Assembly: GCA_001940925.1 (NCBI GenBank)
Contig: MSGZ01000020.1
Location: 36,544-100,543, forward strand
Direction: 5' to 3'
DNA length: 64,000 nucleotides
From: Ruminococcus sp. Phil11
Lineage (GTDB): Bacteria; Bacillota; Clostridia; Oscillospirales; Ruminococcaceae
The notes beneath the pieces were generated by a model. It was given only the letters and a program-made list of their open reading frames with translations. It had not been told where the DNA came from and did not search any database. The position numbers and the translations under genes are program-made. Of the stretch, positions 24,687-32,525 are shown piece after piece. Position 1 is the stretch's first letter. Each line of letters starts with the position of its first letter.

Positions 24687-26126
24687 TCAGTTCTCGCCCT
24701 GACCGCCGGACGGCTTCTCTCCGCCCTGCGGACGGTTCCCGCTGCGGCTGCCGCCGCGGTGATTCGGATAACGGCGATTGTTCGGACGGCGGAAGCGGCG
24801 GTTTTCGCTGCTGTCGCCCTGCTGTTTTTCCCGTTCCTGCCGCTGTTCTGCGGCACGCTCCGGGTTTTCAATGACAGCACGGTGCTCAGTAAAGTCCATG
24901 TCATTCAGTACCGGTGCTGCATGGCGTACCGGCTGCCGGAAGGGCTGCGGCGCAGAAGCTTTCTGGCGGTTCTCGCCGAACTCCGTATACAACTGTGCCG
25001 TATTATGCAGCGCAGCCGGATTCTGCGGTACTGCATTCGGTGCAGCGGCATTCTCCTGCTTATTCTGCGGTGCGGGACGCTGCGGTCTTTCGCGGCGTTC
25101 TGTCCGCTGCTGTCTCGGCTGCTGCCGCTGCGGACGCTCCGGTCTTTCGGGACGCTCCGGTCTTTCGGGACGCTCCGGTTTCTCCGGCTTGTCTGCTTTC
25201 TCCGGCTTTTCGTTCTGCTCCTGCTTCGGCGAATTCTTCTGCACGGAAACCTCCGGCTTTGCGGGGATCGTCTTTTTCTCGCGCAGATCTTCCTTGGTCA
25301 TACGGCGGCTGGCATCCTGCAGACGCTCGACCGTATCGCGGTGAACCGAAACCGGCACATCGGAATTTTCCGGCTTGACGCGCAGCATACCCGTCACGAG
25401 GTTCGCCTCCATGACATACGCACGCACCGGAATTTCACCCGGCAGAATGACCGTCGAGCCGACCTTCGGCGTCAGCTTGATGAGCTCCTCGTAGACCGGG
25501 CTCTCATAGCGCAGGCAGCACATCAGTCTGCCGCAGGCACCGGAAATTTTGGTCGGGTTCAGCGCGAGCCCCTGTTCCTTCGCCATTTTGATAGAGATCG
25601 GCTGGAAATTGTTGAGGTAGCCCTTGCAGCAGAATTCTCTGCCGCAGATGCCGAGGCCGCCCAGAAGCTTTGCCTCGTCGCGGTCGCCGATCTGCCGCAG
25701 CTCGATGCGCACATGGAACGCCATTGCAAGATCCTTGACCAGTTCGCGGAAATCGACACGCGATTCCGCCGTGAAATAAAAAATCAGCTTATTGCTGTCG
25801 AATCCGCACTCCACATCGACCAGATGCATCGGCAGATTCCGCGCCTCGATGCGCTCCTGACAGACACGGAACGCCTCTGCCATATAGGCGCGGTTCTTTT
25901 CGAGGATCTCCATATCCTCGGCGGTCGCGAGCCGCAGGATCGGCTTCAGCGGTGCGGTGATGCTTTCATCCTGTACCGCGTGGCGTCTGGCCGCGACCTC
26001 GCCGCATTCGGGGCCTCTTGCCGTTTCCACAACGACATAGCTGCCCTCTGCGGGATTGAGATTGCCCGGCGCAAAATAGTACATTTTGCCGCCGCTCTTG
26101 AATTTGACTCCGATAACTTCGATCAT
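24687..26126 (-). CDS. ricT: RicT/YaaT (PSP1 domain) RNA-processing regulator
   Basis: The 479-residue protein has residues 1-270 matching the PSP1/RicT family, with cysteine pairs CGREFCC and CGRLMCC, which hold Fe-S cofactors in the B. subtilis RicA-RicF-RicT (Y) complex. That complex adapts RNase Y for mRNA maturation. The C-terminal 190 residues are an unusual low-complexity tail: tandem PERPER units, then Q/R/P-rich and N/G/R-rich stretches, probably disordered and RNA-binding. The start at 26126 (MIEVIGVKF) matches the family; upstream in-frame codons are intergenic. The order darA-holB-ricT is conserved with B. subtilis yaaQ-holB-yaaT. Confidence 0.92.
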   Translation of the reverse strand: MIEVIGVKFKSGGKMYYFAPGNLNPAEGSYVVVETARGPECGEVAARRHAVQDESITAPLKPILRLATAEDMEILEKNRAYMAEAFRVCQERIEARNLPMHLVDVECGFDSNKLIFYFTAESRVDFRELVKDLAMAFHVRIELRQIGDRDEAKLLGGLGICGREFCCKGYLNNFQPISIKMAKEQGLALNPTKISGACGRLMCCLRYESPVYEELIKLTPKVGSTVILPGEIPVRAYVMEANLVTGMLRVKPENSDVPVSVHRDTVERLQDASRRMTKEDLREKKTIPAKPEVSVQKNSPKQEQNEKPEKADKPEKPERPERPERPERPERPQRQQPRQQRTERRERPQRPAPQNKQENAAAPNAVPQNPAALHNTAQLYTEFGENRQKASAPQPFRQPVRHAAPVLNDMDFTEHRAVIENPERAAEQRQEREKQQGDSSENRRFRRPNNRRYPNHRGGSRSGNRPQGGEKPSGGQGEN

Positions 26127-26172
26127 AGTAATTATCCTATCTGGCGGGTCTCCCGCCGGGTTTTTGCCGGTA

Positions 26173-27159
26173 TTACGCATCGCAGAGTGCGGTGCAGAGT
26201 GCTGTTACGGTCAGCACGGCACTGACATTGCCGTCCAGATCGGCAAACGCTTCCTGAACGGCACCGTGCATCCGCATTGCTCTGCGCGGGGTCAGTCCCG
26301 CAGAGAGCGTTTCTGCTGCGGCACGGTCGCAGCCGAGCCGCGGAAAGTCGCCCTCCAGTGTCAGGACAGCCGCGTCCCGCACCTGTGCGTCGAGCAGCTC
26401 CAGTGTCCGGGTCAGCCGCTCCTTATCCGCTGCTGCCGCCGTCAGCAGGCGCAGCAGTTCATATTCATTCCGTTCCGCCAGTGCAGCGGAAAGCGCAGCC
26501 GCATCGTCTGCGGACTGCCTGACGGATTCATCGCTTAAATACGCGATGCATTTGCCGATGTTGCCGCCGAATCTTGCGACTGCCGCACGGATATCCGCAT
26601 CGGGATAATCCCGTTTGAGCAGCGCCTCGCTGCATTCGCCCGGCGTCACCGGAAAGACCGCCTTCGACGTCATACGGGAAAGCAGCGTCGGCAGCAGCAC
26701 GCCGACCGTTCCCGCCGTAAACACAAAGCAGGAATGCGCAGGCGGCTCCTCAACGGATTTCAGCAGCGCGTTCTGTGCCTGAATGCTCATGCCGTCGGCA
26801 TCCGGGAAGATGAACACGCGCATATCGCCGTTGTTCGGCAGGACGGCTGCCTCCCGGCGGATCTCGCGGACGGTCTCAACGGAAAATCCGCCGCGCTTGC
26901 CGGAATGCTCCGCGGTCATGACGTCCGGGTGTGCGTCCTCCGCGACCAGCCGGCAGTTTTTGCAGCAGCCGCAGGGCGCATGTTCCGCGTCCTCGCAGAG
27001 CACCAGTGCCGCGAACCATTTGGCGATCAGCTTTTTGCCGCAGCCCTGTGCGCCGTGCAGCAGCAGTGCGTGCGGCAGATGATTCTGCCTGCGCATGATC
27101 TGCAGCTCGGAAAGGAGCTGGGCATTGCCGCAGATCGCCGGCAGCTTCTGTGTACTCAC
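26173..27159 (-). CDS. holB: DNA polymerase III delta' subunit
   Basis: The 328-residue clamp-loader AAA+ protein has the Walker A-like GAQGCGKK (about 37-44), a four-cysteine zinc module (CEDAEHAPCGCCKNC, about 55-69) and the segment DADGMSIQAQNALLKSVEEPP (about 110-130) with the conserved PP after EE. It helps load the beta clamp at the replication fork. It starts with GTG inside GTGA, overlapping the darA stop by 4 bp, so translation is coupled. The polymerase delta gene (holA) is also in the window at 47636-48718. Confidence 0.95.
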   Translation of the reverse strand: MSTQKLPAICGNAQLLSELQIMRRQNHLPHALLLHGAQGCGKKLIAKWFAALVLCEDAEHAPCGCCKNCRLVAEDAHPDVMTAEHSGKRGGFSVETVREIRREAAVLPNNGDMRVFIFPDADGMSIQAQNALLKSVEEPPAHSCFVFTAGTVGVLLPTLLSRMTSKAVFPVTPGECSEALLKRDYPDADIRAAVARFGGNIGKCIAYLSDESVRQSADDAAALSAALAERNEYELLRLLTAAAADKERLTRTLELLDAQVRDAAVLTLEGDFPRLGCDRAAAETLSAGLTPRRAMRMHGAVQEAFADLDGNVSAVLTVTALCTALCDA

Positions 27160-27488
27160 AGCTTCTCGAACCGTTCGATATTCGTCACAAAGACCGTTGC
27201 ACCGCCGACCGGCACCTCAAGCGGCATCGATGGCATCTGCCCGGTCAGGGGCGAGCCGTAGGTCGGGGTGGACGGGACAAACTGCTTTCTGTGGTGACAT
27301 TTCTGCTCCACGATCCCGATCACAGCGTCAACGTCGGTTTCCTCCACGCAGATCAGAAAGGTCGTATTGCCGGAGCTCAAAAAGCTGCCGGACGAGGCAA
27401 GCTTCGTTGCGCGGAAGCCGTTTTTTGCGAGAGCCTTTGAGACAGCTGCGCTGTCATCGCCGTTGACGACTGCAAAGATCAGTTTCAT
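27156..27488 (-). CDS. darA: Cyclic di-AMP receptor DarA (PII-like, YaaQ)
   Basis: The 110-residue protein matches the DarA/PstA family in length and sequence. An N-terminal MKLIFAVVNGDDS strand is followed by GFRATKLASSGSFLSSGNTTFLICVEE, and the C-terminus holds GGATVFV. It binds cyclic di-AMP as a trimer and relays potassium/osmotic signalling to unknown partners. GAGGT lies 10 bases before the ATG; upstream in-frame codons are non-coding. It is the first gene of the darA-holB-ricT operon, with its own promoter at 27565-27593. Confidence 0.94.
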   Translation of the reverse strand: MKLIFAVVNGDDSAAVSKALAKNGFRATKLASSGSFLSSGNTTFLICVEETDVDAVIGIVEQKCHHRKQFVPSTPTYGSPLTGQMPSMPLEVPVGGATVFVTNIERFEKL

Positions 27489-27564
27489 AAATAGATCGAC
27501 CTCATTTCCGAAAGTTCTTTCTGAACATATATCCCGTTCTTCTGTACAGGATATCCCATAATCA

Positions 27565-27593
27565 AGTATACCACAAAAATCCGTTTTGCGCAA
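27565..27593 (-). promoter_or_regulatory. Promoter of darA operon
   Basis: On the minus strand TTGCGC (27593-27588) and TATACT (27570-27565) have a 17-bp spacer. Confidence 0.6.
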
Positions 27594-27633
27594 GTATATT
27601 ATCATAAAAAAGTATGCCGGCGCGGGCTCTGCG

Positions 27634-27674
27634 CAAAAAGAAGGGGACAGGAAGCTTTCGGCTTCTTGTCCCTT
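27634..27674 (-). terminator. Terminator after khpA
   Basis: On the minus strand the long stem AAGGGACAAGAAGC pairs with GCTTCCTGTCCCCTT and is followed by CTTTTTG. Confidence 0.85.
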
Positions 27675-27697
27675 CATTTCGCATTGTTCTGCTGCGA

Positions 27698-27931
27698 TCA
27701 GTCGATCTCCACAGCGACCTTCCGGTTTTCGCGGGCTGCGCCGGCGCGCATCAGCGTTCTGATCGCCTTGGCGATCCGACCCTGCTTGCCGATCACTCTG
27801 CCCATGTCATCCGGTGCCACGGTGAGATGCAGCACGGTCACGCCCTCCTCGTTCACCTCGTCCTCGGTGATCTGAATGGCGTCCTTATCCGTGACCAGTC
27901 CCTCAACGATCGCGTATAACAGCTCTTTCAT
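27698..27931 (-). CDS. khpA: KH-domain RNA-binding protein KhpA
   Basis: The 77-residue single KH domain has the GxxG loop VIGKQGRIAKAIR (about 47-59). KhpA pairs with KhpB (EloR/Jag) and binds RNA, affecting cell elongation in streptococci. GGGAG lies 6 bases before the ATG. It sits 38 bp downstream of rpsP in the usual Firmicutes arrangement, and the transcript ends at the terminator that follows. Confidence 0.95.
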   Translation of the reverse strand: MKELLYAIVEGLVTDKDAIQITEDEVNEEGVTVLHLTVAPDDMGRVIGKQGRIAKAIRTLMRAGAARENRKVAVEID

Positions 27932-27969
27932 GATGTTCTCCCAATACAAAGGCGGAGGGTCCCTGTCAA

Positions 27970-28212
27970 TTACAGGACGCCCTGCTTCTTCAGGATATTG
28001 CGGACGGTATCAGTCGGCTGTGCGCCGTTCTGAATCCAGCTCTTTGCCTTCTCCGCGTCGATCTTCACGACGTTCGGCTCCTTGGTCGGATCGTAGTAAC
28101 CGATCTCCTCAATGAAGCGGCCGTCTCTCGGATATCTGCCGTCAGCGACGACGATGCGGTAGAACGGAGCCTTCTTTGCACCCATTCTTCTCAGACGAAT
28201 CTTAACTGCCAT
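27970..28212 (-). CDS. rpsP: 30S ribosomal protein S16
   Basis: The 80-residue protein begins [20 protein letters not shown], the S16 signature, and includes [14 protein letters not shown]. It is a primary-binding small-subunit protein. GGAGGT sits 8 bases before this ATG; the ATG two codons upstream is too close to the site to be used. It lies in the ylxM-ffh-...-rpsP-khpA unit. The expected next genes rimM and trmD are absent here. Confidence 0.98.
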   Translation of the reverse strand: MAVKIRLRRMGAKKAPFYRIVVADGRYPRDGRFIEEIGYYDPTKEPNVVKIDAEKAKSWIQNGAQPTDTVRNILKKQGVL

Positions 28213-28285
28213 GTTCATTCACCTCCATAGATTGATAACAGAAAATATATTCATGCAAATGTGTATGTTTGCAATGAAAACGAAA

Positions 28286-28549
28286 TCAGTGCTGCGCAGG
28301 GCCGAAAATCCAGTGATACAGCAGCCACGCGCCGAGTGCGATCATGCCCAGACTGACAACGGTTCCGGAAATGATTTCACGCTTCCGGTGCTTCCGGAAT
28401 GCTTCTTCGGTCATCTGCTTTTTCAGGGGATTTTCCCCTTTTCCGATCCTGCCGCGCAGTGCAGTGATCCAGGCATAAATGCCGCCGAATATAAACAACA
28501 GCGGGATCAAAAGCAGGATCAGGCGTTCAAATGAGAACAGGCTGTCCAT
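28286..28549 (-). CDS. Small two-helix membrane protein
   Basis: The 87-residue protein has an N-terminal helix (about 8-28), a basic loop with KKQMTEEAFRKHRKRE, and a second helix (about 60-80). I do not recognise a family. CAGGTG lies 6 bases before the ATG. It is inserted between ffh (12 bp upstream) and rpsP (73 bp downstream), a place where no membrane protein is usual. Being co-transcribed with the signal recognition particle gene, it may have a membrane-protein targeting role, but that is only a suggestion. Confidence 0.7.
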   Translation of the reverse strand: MDSLFSFERLILLLIPLLFIFGGIYAWITALRGRIGKGENPLKKQMTEEAFRKHRKREIISGTVVSLGMIALGAWLLYHWIFGPAQH

Positions 28550-28561
28550 AGCACACCTGCA

Positions 28562-29938
28562 TCAGAACTTCGGGAAGCCGCCCATGCCGTCGAGCATTTT
28601 CGGATCGAGCTTAGGCATCTTGCGGCGTCCGAACAGACCCTTCTTGCCGAAGCCGCCGCCGAGCTTTTTCATCATCTGCTGCATCTGCTCAAACTGCTTC
28701 AGCAGACGGTTGACGTCCTGCACCTGTGTGCCGGAGCCCTTGGCGATTCTGCGCTTGCGCGAGGGATTGATGATCGAGGGCTTTGCGCGTTCCGCGGGGG
28801 TCATGGATGTGATCATGGCTTCGACCTTGCCGAATGCACCCTCGTCGATATCCAGTTCGTCGATCTTTCCGGAGACACCCGGCAGCATCCCGACGATTTT
28901 TTTCAGGTCACCCATTTTCTGGATCTGGCGGAGCTGTTCCAGCAGATCCTCCATATCGAACTGGCTTTTCTGGAGCTTCTGCGTCAGACGCTCGGCCTCC
29001 TGCTTGGAGTAAACGTCCTCCGCTTTTTCGATCAGCGAGAGAACGTCGCCCATGCCGAGGATGCGCGAGGCCATGCGGTCGGGGTGGAACTGCTCGAAAT
29101 CGTCGAGCTTTTCGCCCATACCGACGAACTTGATCGGCTTGCCGGTGACGGACAGCACGGAAAGCGCCGCACCGCCTCTGGTATCGGAATCCAGCTTGGA
29201 CATCAGCACGCCGGTGATGCCGAGTGCATCGTCAAACGCCTTTGCGACGTTGACGGCATCCTGACCGGTCATCGCGTCCACGACGAGCATGATCTCGTCC
29301 GGAGAGGTTTCCGCCTTGATGTTTTTCAGCTCATCCATGAGCTTTTCGTCGATATGCAGACGGCCTGCCGTATCGAGGATGACGATATCGTGATTGTTGT
29401 TCTTTGCGTAGCTGACGCCCTGCTTTGCGATATCCACGGGGTCGATCTGGCCGAGCTCAAAGACCTTGACCTCTGCCTGACCGCCGACGATGCGCAGCTG
29501 GTCGATCGCGGCCGGACGGTAAACGTCGCAGGCGACGAGCAGCGGGTGATGCCCCTCTTTTTTCAGGAGCTTCGCGAGCTTGGCGCAGTGCGTGGTCTTA
29601 CCGGAGCCCTGCAGGCCGCAGAACATGATGACGGTCGGCGGCTTCGGTGCGATATTGAGACGGGAGTTGCCGTTGCCCATGAGCGAGACAAGCTCCTCGT
29701 TGACGATCTTGACGACCTGCTGTGCGGGGGTCAGGCTGGCGAGCACTTCCTCGCCGACGGCACGCTCCGAGACCTTTGCGACAAAGTCCTTGACGACCTT
29801 ATAGCTGACATCCGCCTCAAGGAGGGCGAGCCGTACCTCACGCATCGCTTCCTTGACATCTGCTTCGGTCAGCTTGCCGCGTGCTTTCAGTTTTTTGAAA
29901 ACCTGTCCGAGCTTATCCTGCAATCCTTCAAATGCCAT
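28562..29938 (-). CDS. ffh: Signal recognition particle protein Ffh (SRP54)
   Basis: The 458-residue GTPase has an N domain (about 1-90) and a G domain with P-loop GLQGSGKTTHCAKLA (about 107-121), DTAGRLHIDE and SKLDSDTRGGAAL. The M domain carries SRKRRIAKGSG and a methionine-rich C-terminus. It binds 4.5S RNA and signal sequences and docks with FtsY at the membrane. The start at 29938 (MAFEGLQDKL) follows AGGAGGG by 10 bases. It lies directly after ylxM, as in most Firmicutes. Confidence 0.98.
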   Translation of the reverse strand: MAFEGLQDKLGQVFKKLKARGKLTEADVKEAMREVRLALLEADVSYKVVKDFVAKVSERAVGEEVLASLTPAQQVVKIVNEELVSLMGNGNSRLNIAPKPPTVIMFCGLQGSGKTTHCAKLAKLLKKEGHHPLLVACDVYRPAAIDQLRIVGGQAEVKVFELGQIDPVDIAKQGVSYAKNNNHDIVILDTAGRLHIDEKLMDELKNIKAETSPDEIMLVVDAMTGQDAVNVAKAFDDALGITGVLMSKLDSDTRGGAALSVLSVTGKPIKFVGMGEKLDDFEQFHPDRMASRILGMGDVLSLIEKAEDVYSKQEAERLTQKLQKSQFDMEDLLEQLRQIQKMGDLKKIVGMLPGVSGKIDELDIDEGAFGKVEAMITSMTPAERAKPSIINPSRKRRIAKGSGTQVQDVNRLLKQFEQMQQMMKKLGGGFGKKGLFGRRKMPKLDPKMLDGMGGFPKF

Positions 29939-29966
29939 ACGGTTTCTGCTCCCTCCTGTCGTTTTT

Positions 29967-30329
29967 TCAGAATAGTGCTTTGCCCTTCTGCGCCGCCGCA
30001 AGGATCTTCGTGCGTGCGGGCTCGGGGAGTGATTCGCAGTCCTGCTCGATCTCGCTGAACAGGGCGCGGGCGGCTTTCAGTCTGGCCGCAATGCCCATCT
30101 GCGCTTCGAGCTGTTCTAACTGGCGTTCGCCGCGGCGGATGCTGTCATGCACGGCCTGCCGGGAGATCCCGAGCGGCTCTGCGAGCTCCGCCAATGAAAG
30201 GTCCTCGTCATAATAGCCCTCCAGCAGTGCTCTCTGACGCTCCGTCAGGAGGCTGCCGTAGCAGTCCAGCAGGAGCACGAAATCGAGATTCTTCATCATC
30301 GGGATGACCGCCTGCCTTTCTGCTGTCAT
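29967..30329 (-). CDS. ylxM: YlxM-family HTH regulator
   Basis: The 120-residue protein carries the sigma-70 region 4-like HTH (LLTERQRALLEGYYDEDLSLAELAEPLGISRQAVHDSIRRGE split over about residues 27-68). YlxM/p13 proteins occur immediately upstream of ffh and stimulate or tune SRP function. An AAAGG site precedes the ATG at 30329; a start at 30299 (MMKNLDF) is also possible and would match shorter family members. It is the first gene of the unit, with a consensus promoter just upstream. Confidence 0.88.
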   Translation of the reverse strand: MTAERQAVIPMMKNLDFVLLLDCYGSLLTERQRALLEGYYDEDLSLAELAEPLGISRQAVHDSIRRGERQLEQLEAQMGIAARLKAARALFSEIEQDCESLPEPARTKILAAAQKGKALF

Positions 30330-30356
30330 GGTAAAGACCTTTACACCAGCCTCCCT

Positions 30357-30385
30357 ATTATAACAGCTTTTGTCCGGTTTGTCAA
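30357..30385 (-). promoter_or_regulatory. Promoter of ylxM-ffh unit
   Basis: On the minus strand TTGACA (30385-30380) and TATAAT (30362-30357) have a 17-bp spacer. Confidence 0.88.
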
Positions 30386-30522
30386 GTCTCCGGCGCGATT
30401 TTTCCCGCTTTCGGCACAATGCGCAAAAGCTCCGGCGGCAGAACCGGCTTTTCCGTCAGGAACACGGGATTTGTTTTTTTCGGCGCGCTCCGGATAAATA
30501 ATGCAGAATTTCGTCAAAAGGG

Positions 30523-30551
30523 TTGATTTATTGGCAGAATGATGTTATAAT
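30523..30551 (+). promoter_or_regulatory. Promoter of expansin gene
   Basis: TTGATT (30523-30528) and TATAAT (30546-30551) have a 17-bp spacer. The leader is about 85 nt. Confidence 0.75.
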
Positions 30552-30643
30552 AGATAAAGACCGTTTCTGTTGTGATTGGATTCTGTGCAAAATCTATACA
30601 AAGCGGCCTGAAAGCATCAAAATATACAGAAAGGAAGGTATGT

Positions 30644-32266
30644 ATGCAAGGAATTACGATCAGAAGCAGGAGACTGACCGCCTGCGCTGCGGCTGCCGTA
30701 CTTGCGGCAGCGTCATTGGCGGGAGGTGCATTCCCGCTCACCGCTTCCGCTGACGGTGCGCCGGAATATGCCTACCGTCTGCTTGCCGGCGGCGATCAGA
30801 TCGGCATGGAGATCATTGTGACGGCATCCGGCGCGGTGACGGATCTGACACTGGACACCGGTTCGCCTGCCGAGAGTCAGGTGAACATGACAGACACCGG
30901 TTTTTCGCTGATCCTGCCGGTCAATGCCGCGGAGCTGACCAAGTCGCATACGCTCACATTCAAGGCGGGCGGTCAGACGCAGACCAAGAGCGGCATCACG
31001 GCGGCAGGCTATCTGAATGACCTGCTGGCCGATACGCAGTACGCTTCTTATGCCGGTGTCGCGCAGGCGATGCTGGATTACGGCTATGCCGCGGAGACCT
31101 ATTTCTCCGGTGCAGCCGCCTCTCCCGAAGCATACGGCATGACGGCCGCGCCCGATTTCAGCGGCGTGACGGTCAGCGAAAGCAAATTCACCGGCAAGGA
31201 CGCCTACAACGCCGATCTGGAGACGAAGGATCTGCCGTACCGGTATTACGGCATGAATCTGACGCTGCTCGATCAGATCCGGTTCTCGCTGTATTTCGAG
31301 ACGGACGGCGAAGCAGGGGAGTACTATCTGACGGACGGCAGCTTCGGCAGCGATGATCCGATCAACAAGGAAAAGATCACTGACGATTACACAAGGATCT
31401 GGATCACGGTCCCGGCCTCAAAGCTGACCGAGACCTTCACCTGTGTGCATCCGCCTGCCGACCCGGTCGATTTCAGCCCCGCGCAGTATATCGCGGCTGC
31501 TGCTGCCGGCGAGGATGCGGCACTTGCGGATGTCTGCAAGGCACTGTATGCCTACGGCAAGGCAGCGAAGAATACATCGTCCGTGGAGCCGCAGGATCCG
31601 GAAAAGTGGGAGAGCGAGGAAGCGCATTCCGGCAAGGCGACCTTCTATGATTACGGCGGCGCATATCCGGTCGGAAACGCGCTGCTCGACGATTTCATCG
31701 AGCAGAACAACATGAACATTGCCGCCCTGACGGACGACGACTATCATAAGTATGTCGGCGGCTACATCAAGGTAAAGCGCGGCGAAAAGAGCGTCTGCGC
31801 ACTGGTCGGCGATATCATGCCGTTTGCCGATAACCCGAACGCACAGGCCGGCGACGTCGATCTGAACGAGGCCGCATTCCCGGAGATCGCGGACAAGGCT
31901 GAGGGCAAGGTCGATATCACATGGCAGCTGATCCCGCTGCCGACTGCTGCGGAAGCACCGGTCAGCTATGCGGTCAAGGAAGGCAGCAACAAATACTGGG
32001 GCGGCATTCAGGTGCGCAACACGACCTATCCGGTCGCAAAGCTGGAATGGTCTGCCGACGGCACAAACTTCACCGAGATCGAACGAATGAGCGACTGCTA
32101 CAACTACTTCGTGATCCAGCCGGACGGAAAGACGAACCTGACGTTCCGCATCACGGATATCTTCGGTCAGGTCGTCACGGACGAAAACGTCACGCTCCCG
32201 CTTACAGGGACAGATTCAACTGCGGTGCAGCTTGTCTCCGGCAGCGGCGTACAGTTCCCGAAATAA
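30644..32266 (+). CDS. Secreted bacterial expansin with unrecognised N-terminal region
   Basis: The 540-residue protein has a signal peptide (about 1-36), about 290 residues I cannot assign, and a C-terminal expansin module resembling B. subtilis EXLX1/YoaJ. Domain D1 (about 328-430) reads SGKATFYDYGGAYPVGNALL, then a conserved Asp near 390 (ALVGDIMP) and DVDLNEAAFPEIA with Asp near 406. These correspond to the two aspartates of the EXLX1 groove; the tyrosine between them is methionine here. Domain D2 (CBM63, about 434-540) has KEGSNKYWGGIQVRN, keeping an aromatic pair, a tyrosine near 486 for the binding platform, and a final GVQFPK. Expansins loosen cellulose-containing walls without hydrolysis. 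No dockerin is present. AAGGAAGG precedes the ATG. Confidence 0.88.
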   Translation: MQGITIRSRRLTACAAAAVLAAASLAGGAFPLTASADGAPEYAYRLLAGGDQIGMEIIVTASGAVTDLTLDTGSPAESQVNMTDTGFSLILPVNAAELTKSHTLTFKAGGQTQTKSGITAAGYLNDLLADTQYASYAGVAQAMLDYGYAAETYFSGAAASPEAYGMTAAPDFSGVTVSESKFTGKDAYNADLETKDLPYRYYGMNLTLLDQIRFSLYFETDGEAGEYYLTDGSFGSDDPINKEKITDDYTRIWITVPASKLTETFTCVHPPADPVDFSPAQYIAAAAAGEDAALADVCKALYAYGKAAKNTSSVEPQDPEKWESEEAHSGKATFYDYGGAYPVGNALLDDFIEQNNMNIAALTDDDYHKYVGGYIKVKRGEKSVCALVGDIMPFADNPNAQAGDVDLNEAAFPEIADKAEGKVDITWQLIPLPTAAEAPVSYAVKEGSNKYWGGIQVRNTTYPVAKLEWSADGTNFTEIERMSDCYNYFVIQPDGKTNLTFRITDIFGQVVTDENVTLPLTGTDSTAVQLVSGSGVQFPK

Positions 32267-32288
32267 CCGCACGAAAGGATGATTGAAT

Positions 32289-32402
32289 ATGAAACAGATC
32301 TATGTTCCGGCAGAGCTGGAGATCCTGCAGTTTGAGGCGGAGGATGTCATTACGGCATCGGTGCTTGAGGCCGTCGATGAATACGGCACGCCGATCATAT
32401 AA
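32289..32402 (+). CDS. 37-aa acidic peptide downstream of expansin
   Basis: The ORF begins MKQIYVPAELEILQFEAEDV and ends TPII-stop. AAAGGA lies 9 bases before the ATG, and the ORF starts 22 bp after the expansin stop and before the shared terminator. Short peptides with a start like MKxxYxxPEx followed by an acidic EDVI segment are common next to secreted-protein genes in Clostridia. To my knowledge they have no assigned function. It could be a modified-peptide precursor or a regulatory peptide; neither is shown. Confidence 0.6.
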   Translation: MKQIYVPAELEILQFEAEDVITASVLEAVDEYGTPII

Positions 32403-32483
32403 GACGGAAATCGGGATCGCTTCGCGGTGATCGGGTCGGAACCCTCATCACGGATGCACCGCAAATACAGTTGATCGGAAAAC

Positions 32484-32525
32484 GAACCGGAGCAGTTCAC
32501 GCAGAGCTGCTCCGGTTCTTGTTGT
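32484..32525. terminator. Bidirectional terminator expansin unit / CPBP
   Basis: The 12-bp stem GAACCGGAGCAG/CTGCTCCGGTTC is followed by TTGTTGTTA on plus and GTTTTCC on minus. Confidence 0.8.

Larger units (their letters stand above)
30330..30643. other. Divergent spacer ylxM / expansin
   Basis: It contains two promoters facing away from each other (30357-30385 minus, 30523-30551 plus). I see no further gene or structured element. Confidence 0.6.
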
